From Ichthyenterobacterium magnum (lineage in GTDB: Bacteria > Bacteroidota > Bacteroidia > Flavobacteriales > Flavobacteriaceae), in the NCBI RefSeq assembly GCF_003610635.1, contig NZ_RAQJ01000002.1:124001-188000 (forward strand): a DNA stretch of 64,000 bases, written 5' to 3'. The notes beneath the pieces are model-generated. The model was not told the origin of the DNA, searched no databases, and was given only the letters and a program-made list of their open reading frames with translations. Position 1 is the stretch's first letter. Each line of letters starts with the position of its first letter. Shown here piece by piece: positions 59,724-64,000 of the stretch. Position numbers and translations under genes: made by a program.

Positions 59724-59789
59724 GTCATTCCGCACTTGATGCGGAATCCATAAAATAAGATTAAATCTTTGCATTATAATGCAGAATGA
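59724..59789. repeat. REP-like double hairpin between cassette genes 5 and 6
   Basis: GTCATTCCGCACTTGATGCG begins an 8-bp hairpin ATTCCGCA-cttga-TGCGGAAT (59727-59747). A perfect palindrome TGCATTATAATGCA (59770-59783) and GAATGA follow, so the unit has the GTCATTC...GAATGA nested symmetry of the repeats at 8587 and 32904. It starts 6 bases after the stop of gene 5. Confidence 0.7.
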
Positions 59790-59803
59790 TAAAAACTAAA
59801 TTA

Positions 59804-61513
59804 ATGATTAAAAACTATTGGAATAAAGGAGGAAAGCAAAAAGCAATTACCATTATAGTTGGTCTAGTTTTGTTAATCGCATTATTTGTGTTGCGTGATG
59901 ACTATCAACCAGCGTTGTTATTTGTTAGAAAATACATTTTTATTATCATATTATGCCTAATTGTATTACTCTTAGGTTTACGTAAGTTTAGAAAAACGGC
60001 AAGTACAGGCAAACGATTAGGTGTTTTAGCTTTTTTAATTGTCTTTTTTGGGCTTTTATATGTTGCTGGTTGGCATTTTAAATTATATGATTATATGAAA
60101 ACCTATAATGTTTTTAATAATCTAAATAAAGTCGAAATAAATGAATTGCCTTTAACTCAAAACGAACGTATACAACCATTACGTAATATTTTTTCTATGG
60201 CAAATGAAAGTGTAGGAGAAACAAAAGATGTGTCACTTCCGCATTTAGTACGTGTTGATGATGAGAATAAATGGACCATGGCAATTCAGCCTTCAGAAAA
60301 ATACACCATACAACAAATAAGCGATAATACAGAAGAAGTATTTTCAGTATCGAGTACAACGCCATTTCCTAGATTTTCTAGCGAGAATCGTATTCCTGTA
60401 ACATTTTCTATTGGTGAATCTTTAAAGTTTAGCCGTAATACATACAATGCAGTTGTGCAACGTTTTAATCCTTGGATGCTATTTAACTACGAGCCAAGTG
60501 ATACCTTTTATATGAAAAACGATTCTGGACAATGGGTGCAAGTAGTGAGTTTAATTAAATGGAAAGGCTTTTTATTTCCATATCCAACCTTTGGTGGCGT
60601 TATGGTTATAGATAATGGCGAACATGATTTTAACGATTATATCGAGCGTATTTTAATAGGAAAAGGAACCTATATAAGTCCAGATGAGATGAAAAATTAT
60701 CCGTATCTCACAAAGCAAAATACATTATCAGAAAAAGTATCACGATTACAAGCCGAATCTTTAAAGTTTATAGGTGGTTTTAGTGATCCTTTACCTTGGA
60801 ATATGAAAACGGCTGTTAAAATTCCAGATTTAGCAGACGACCAAAACCAACAACCATTTGTAACAGATTTTGATTTTGCAGGTTCAGAGTCTGATGCGTA
60901 TAGTGGTTTGTACCATTGGTTTGGTTTAGAGCCAGTAGGTGATGAGCGTACCAGTTTAACCTATAGTGTGTTTATTCCGGCTGACGGAACAGATAAAATG
61001 TACTATTACGATCATGCATCAAAAAAACAAGGTTATGCAGGCGTTTCTGCAATGCCTTTAAAAGTGATAGAATCGCGTAAAGAGTTTGATTGGTCTGTAA
61101 ACAAGCCTGTTGAGTTTAGACCTTATATAAAAGACATTGCAGGAAGAAAACGTATGTTCTTCCTTGGGACTATATCTGCAATTAGAGAGAACGATTCTGG
61201 TAAGTTTGATGGTTCTGCTACGCCAGATTTAGCTTTAGTTGATAGTGAATATAGAGATGTAGTTTGGATCGATGTTAAGCATCCTAGTACTTGGGATAAA
61301 GTCGTTTACGACCAATTAGGAGAAGCTTGGCGATCTAGTGAAGGCATTGGTTATTATTATGAAAATGAATTACAAGACAAAGACATTAATGATGCTTTAG
61401 GGCAAACCTATAAAGTCATAGACTCTTTAGATAACGCAAATAAAGAGCGTAATAAAGAAGCTATTGAAGCTTTACAACGTAAAATAGATTCATTAAAATC
61501 GGTTATTAATTAA
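59804..61513 (+). CDS. Membrane-anchored protein with large extracytoplasmic domain, sixth gene of cassette
   Basis: A 569-residue protein from ATG 59804 (MIKNYWNKGGKQKA). An earlier in-frame ATG at 59786 lies inside the repeat arm and is not preferred. Three helices at about 15-32, 43-60 and 75-93 lie in the N-terminal 95 residues. The remaining ~470 residues are predicted extracytoplasmic by the positive-inside rule, beta-rich and Tyr/Trp-rich (FNPWMLFNYEPSDTFYM, YSGLYHWFGLEPVGDERTSL), with a C-terminal coiled segment (NKEAIEALQRKIDSLKSVIN). No family or catalytic motif is recognised. It would let the cassette act on the envelope. Confidence 0.76.
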   Translation: MIKNYWNKGGKQKAITIIVGLVLLIALFVLRDDYQPALLFVRKYIFIIILCLIVLLLGLRKFRKTASTGKRLGVLAFLIVFFGLLYVAGWHFKLYDYMKTYNVFNNLNKVEINELPLTQNERIQPLRNIFSMANESVGETKDVSLPHLVRVDDENKWTMAIQPSEKYTIQQISDNTEEVFSVSSTTPFPRFSSENRIPVTFSIGESLKFSRNTYNAVVQRFNPWMLFNYEPSDTFYMKNDSGQWVQVVSLIKWKGFLFPYPTFGGVMVIDNGEHDFNDYIERILIGKGTYISPDEMKNYPYLTKQNTLSEKVSRLQAESLKFIGGFSDPLPWNMKTAVKIPDLADDQNQQPFVTDFDFAGSESDAYSGLYHWFGLEPVGDERTSLTYSVFIPADGTDKMYYYDHASKKQGYAGVSAMPLKVIESRKEFDWSVNKPVEFRPYIKDIAGRKRMFFLGTISAIRENDSGKFDGSATPDLALVDSEYRDVVWIDVKHPSTWDKVVYDQLGEAWRSSEGIGYYYENELQDKDINDALGQTYKVIDSLDNANKERNKEAIEALQRKIDSLKSVIN

Positions 61514-61581
61514 TGTTAAACTCTATTTGTGCTTAATTTAAAACTCAAATTAAGATTGAACTGCGATAAAAATACAAATTC

Positions 61582-62070
61582 ATGAAGACAGTATATATTT
61601 TATTTTTATCAATCATAACAATAGGAAATATTTATTCTCAAAATGATAAAAATCAAACTAAGTTTGAAATATTGTTCCCAGAGATAAAAGTTGAAAATGT
61701 AAATAAAAAAACTATAACATTTTATGAATTTGAAGAAGGACCATTTACTGTATCTTTTTCAATTCATAAGTTTCTAGATATTCCTAAAAATATAACAACA
61801 TCTGAAGAATTATGTAATTGGATTAACGAGGATATAGAAGATACAATTCCTGATGATTTTAGATTTCATGTAGGACACATTTCCAAACAAATAGCCTATT
61901 TTAAAACTACTGAAAGAACCTATTCATATGAAAAAGAAACTTATTTAAAATTAGCCAATGAAGGTTATTTATTTAAGTATTCTGTGTATGGTTCTGGAGT
62001 AAAAGATAAAATAAATTCTAAGTATCTTAAAAAATACTTCAATTTTTTGGAAGGTATCAAAATAAACTAA
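61582..62070 (+). CDS. Hypothetical exported protein
   Basis: A 162-residue protein with a signal peptide (VYILFLSIITIGNIYSQ). The mature part is acidic in its first half (FYEFEEGPFTVSFSIHKFLDIP, NWINEDIEDTIPDDF) and ends YLKKYFNFLEGIKIN. I know no family. It is 68 bases after the cassette, a gap that contains a CTTAATTT/AAATTAAG inverted repeat (61532-61554) without a T tract, so whether it belongs to the cassette transcript is unclear. Confidence 0.65.
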   Translation: MKTVYILFLSIITIGNIYSQNDKNQTKFEILFPEIKVENVNKKTITFYEFEEGPFTVSFSIHKFLDIPKNITTSEELCNWINEDIEDTIPDDFRFHVGHISKQIAYFKTTERTYSYEKETYLKLANEGYLFKYSVYGSGVKDKINSKYLKKYFNFLEGIKIN

Positions 62071-62118
62071 TCACAACAATGTGTATAGTTCATTGCTTGT
62101 TCAGTTTGCACTCAAAAA

Positions 62119-63069
62119 TTAAATAACTAACTCCATTTTAATATCACAGCGTATATATGGGCAATCTGGCTCAACAGGAATTTCAATAAAACCATATTTT
62201 CTATAAATATAGATGGCGTTTTCTAATTTTTTACTAGAGTAGAGTATAAGTTTAGGGATGTTGTTTGCTTTAGCGAAGTCAATACAATGTTGCATTAATT
62301 GTTGACCAATTTTTCGTCCGCGTTCTTTTGGAGAAACAGCCATTTTTGTAAGCTCAAAAACACCAGTTGCTTTCATTGGCATTAAAGCAACTGTACCGAG
62401 TATGTTTTTGTTGTCTTTGGCAAAAAATATATAACCACCTTTATCTACGATATAAGTTTCTGGTTTACTTAATACCTCTTGGTCATAAGGTTCTACATAA
62501 AAATAAGTTTTAAGCCATTCAATATTTAAATCATAAAAGGCTTTGGCAAAATGGTTGTCATAATTAATTATTTCGATAGTATTAGATGTTGTCTTTTTTG
62601 CTCTTTCAATAACAGTAGTACTAAACCTTTTTTCTGTTAGTTTAAGTTCAAAATTATTTAACTGCTCAATTAGTGAGTTTGCTTTCCCATTAGAAAACTC
62701 TTTTACAGTTGCATCTATGGCTTTCCAAATAGGTTTCATTTGAGATTCTTGGTTTCTTCCTTTTGTAGAAAGAAAGACTATTTTTTTTCTTTTATCTTTT
62801 TTATCAGTTTTAAAAACCACCAATTCTTTTTTTGATAGTTTGTTAATTGCCTGTGTAATTGCTGGCTGTGATATATGTAATGATTCTTGTAATTGTGTTG
62901 TAGTTACACCATTTTTTGTGCTTATTATTTTAAATATAGGAAACAAGTATGGATCAAAATCTATATTAAAACTATCATATACCAATTGAGTTTCTTTCAT
63001 CATATAGTCACTCATTCTTTTTAACCTAGAACCTAAACCTAACTCACCAAAGCCTTTTAATGCATCCAT
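62119..63069 (-). CDS. MarR-GNAT fusion: regulator with acetyltransferase domain
   Basis: A 316-residue two-domain protein. The N-terminal half is a MarR winged helix (FKIISTKNGVTTTQLQESLHISQPAITQAINKLSKKELVVFKTDKKDKRKKIVFLSTKG); the C-terminal half is a GNAT domain with ELTKMAVSPKERGRKIGQQLMQHCIDFAKANNIPKLILYSSKKLENAIYIYRKYGF, where RGRKIG is the acetyl-CoA loop. I start at MDALKGFGEL (63069); the in-frame ATG at 63108 would lie upstream of the promoter box found at 63098. Such fusions may couple metabolite acetylation to regulation. A short palindrome just past the promoter suggests autoregulation. Confidence 0.88.
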   Translation of the reverse strand: MDALKGFGELGLGSRLKRMSDYMMKETQLVYDSFNIDFDPYLFPIFKIISTKNGVTTTQLQESLHISQPAITQAINKLSKKELVVFKTDKKDKRKKIVFLSTKGRNQESQMKPIWKAIDATVKEFSNGKANSLIEQLNNFELKLTEKRFSTTVIERAKKTTSNTIEIINYDNHFAKAFYDLNIEWLKTYFYVEPYDQEVLSKPETYIVDKGGYIFFAKDNKNILGTVALMPMKATGVFELTKMAVSPKERGRKIGQQLMQHCIDFAKANNIPKLILYSSKKLENAIYIYRKYGFIEIPVEPDCPYIRCDIKMELVI

Positions 63070-63084
63070 AATATTTGTGTTTAT

Positions 63085-63105
63085 ATAAGTGCTTATGCAA
63101 ATATA
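63085..63105 (-). promoter_or_regulatory. Promoter and possible operator of the MarR-GNAT gene
   Basis: TATATTTG on the minus strand (63098-63105) is an exact -7 box, 28 bases upstream of ATG 63069. The dyad ATAAG-tg-CTTAT (63085-63096) lies directly downstream over the expected start of transcription, a usual position for a MarR repressor site. Confidence 0.5.
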
Positions 63106-63135
63106 CACATGTGAATTAAAATATAAAAGCGATTT

Positions 63136-64000
63136 TTAATTTTTTATGAAATCTGTAATGAGATAGGTGATAAGCTTACCAACTTTAATAGCTGTTTTTT
63201 TTGTTGGTGCTGCTTCACAGATATGTAAGTAAGTAGCATTTTTGTGATTTGAAAAAAAATTAACAAAATGTCTAGCTTTTGTAACACTAAATCCGCTAGG
63301 CGTCATTGCACTACTTGGAATATCTACTATGGCATCACAATCTATTTCTATGCCGTAGTTTGTGTTAGATACATGATTAATAACCTTTTTTAATTCGGTT
63401 TTATATTTTAATTCTTTTCTTATTTCAATCGCTTCAAAAGTGTTGTACTGTATAGATTTTAAATGATCCATTGTTTTAAAAATATGATCTGAAGTATAGT
63501 TTTCATGCAGCCCGAAAACAAAATAATTTTTTAAAAACCCTTCAGAATAAGCATAACTAAACCCATTACCGCTATGTCTACCTTCTTCAGCTCTAAAATC
63601 TGTATGTGCATCAAAATTAACGACATTAATAGGTTTTTTAAGTGCTAAACTTGTTCCTTTTATATTTCCGTAAGCATTATTATGTCCGCCACCAATAATA
63701 ATTGGTGTCTTTCCTGCGCTAACAATATTATATACCAAATGAGAAACTGTTTTGTCAATCTGTTCTACTAATTGTCTGGCAGTTTTAACATCTTTCTTTT
63801 TCTTTTGATTAAGTGTTTTTAGTTGTTCTTGTTGCTCATGAAACTCTAAGCAACCAAGAATTAGCACCTTTTTTGGGTTAGTAAATGCATTGCTTTGTAT
63901 GTTTAACAAAATTTTAATTGCTGCGTCCCAAGCACTTGAAGCACCTGATTTCCCGTAGTTTGCGAAAACACCTACATCTTCTTTTATGCCAAAAAGAACA
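63136..64000 (-). CDS. Arginase/agmatinase/formimidoylglutamase family protein (partial, 5' end outside window)
   Basis: The frame runs without a stop to the window edge, so the gene continues to the right; the visible part is about 287 codons. From the edge it reads FGIKEDVGVFANYGKSGASSAWDAAIKIL, the 'GV..N.GR.GA' segment of the family. The binuclear Mn ligands are visible: GGGHNNAYGN (His), NVVNFDAHTDFR (DAHxD) and YGIEIDCDAIVDIPSSAM (DCDxxD-type). The pattern resembles formimidoylglutamase (HutG), but agmatinase cannot be excluded. No histidine-utilisation neighbour is visible. Confidence 0.88.
   Translation of the reverse strand, partial: VLFGIKEDVGVFANYGKSGASSAWDAAIKILLNIQSNAFTNPKKVLILGCLEFHEQQEQLKTLNQKKKKDVKTARQLVEQIDKTVSHLVYNIVSAGKTPIIIGGGHNNAYGNIKGTSLALKKPINVVNFDAHTDFRAEEGRHSGNGFSYAYSEGFLKNYFVFGLHENYTSDHIFKTMDHLKSIQYNTFEAIEIRKELKYKTELKKVINHVSNTNYGIEIDCDAIVDIPSSAMTPSGFSVTKARHFVNFFSNHKNATYLHICEAAPTKKTAIKVGKLITYLITDFIKN

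Noticed and set aside
53162-61513. The AAA+ cassette as a known phage-defence or tellurite-type (Ter) system
   Set aside because: There is no nuclease, TIR, NACHT, methyltransferase, vWA or TerD-like sequence in the block, and no neighbouring defence genes.
1-64000. tRNA, rRNA, CRISPR array, prophage or insertion sequence
   Set aside because: I read the gaps on both strands and saw no cloverleaf with a GTTCNANNC arm, no regularly spaced repeats, no integrase or transposase motif.

Overview
The window is a chromosomal segment of an AT-rich marine-type Bacteroidetes, most likely family Flavobacteriaceae. Reasons seen in the sequence: promoters of the Bacteroidetes TAnnTTTG (-7) type, almost no Shine-Dalgarno sequences, a 1191-residue secreted protein with a type IX secretion (Por) C-terminal sorting domain, a complete-looking menaquinone branch, many proteins whose signal peptides end in SQ/AQ, and dispersed GTCATTCTGAA-type hairpin repeats. 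No rRNA, tRNA, CRISPR array, transposase or phage gene was seen.

Layout. 1-8.6 kb: YheT-type hydrolase, large T9SS-sorted VCBS-repeat protein, ComM/YifB ATPase, and a three-gene operon ending in an orphan histidine kinase. 8.6-13.9 kb: RluA-type pseudouridine synthase and panB (one operon), sdaA, then dnaK facing the other way. 13.9-21.9 kb: RlmI-like methyltransferase, small proteins, nitronate monooxygenase, AraC-GyrI regulator, a class C serine hydrolase, YtxH protein, GNAT and esterase. 22.0-38.1 kb: the menaquinone region: hotdog thioesterase (probable menI), menF, menD, then menB-menA, menC and menE, interspersed with DUF2853, CvfB, MBL-fold, fatty acid hydroxylase, CPBP protease and two DUF3857 genes. 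menH and menG are not in the window. 38.2-43.3 kb: acyl-CoA carboxylase beta subunit and a six-gene MarR/pirin electrophile-stress operon with two matching palindromic operators.

43.5-45.5 kb holds a small membrane protein and ettA. 45.5-52.8 kb is an accessory strip of AraC, NmrA-like, DUF2200, MORN-repeat and unknown genes with three broken genes (a frameshifted membrane protein, a DUF1772 gene with two frameshifts, a DUF2971 gene with three in-frame stops) and a pair of tiny membrane proteins, one of only 53 codons.

53.2-61.5 kb is the most interesting part: a co-directional six-gene cassette of coiled-coil protein, unknown soluble protein, AAA+ ATPase with a variant Walker B, second unknown soluble protein, three-pass membrane protein with a charged helical tail, and membrane-anchored protein with a large extracytoplasmic domain. 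I cannot match it to a characterised system. Four of its five gene junctions contain hairpin-forming repeats, all different from each other. The right edge has a secreted unknown, a MarR-GNAT fusion and an arginase-family gene cut by the window end.
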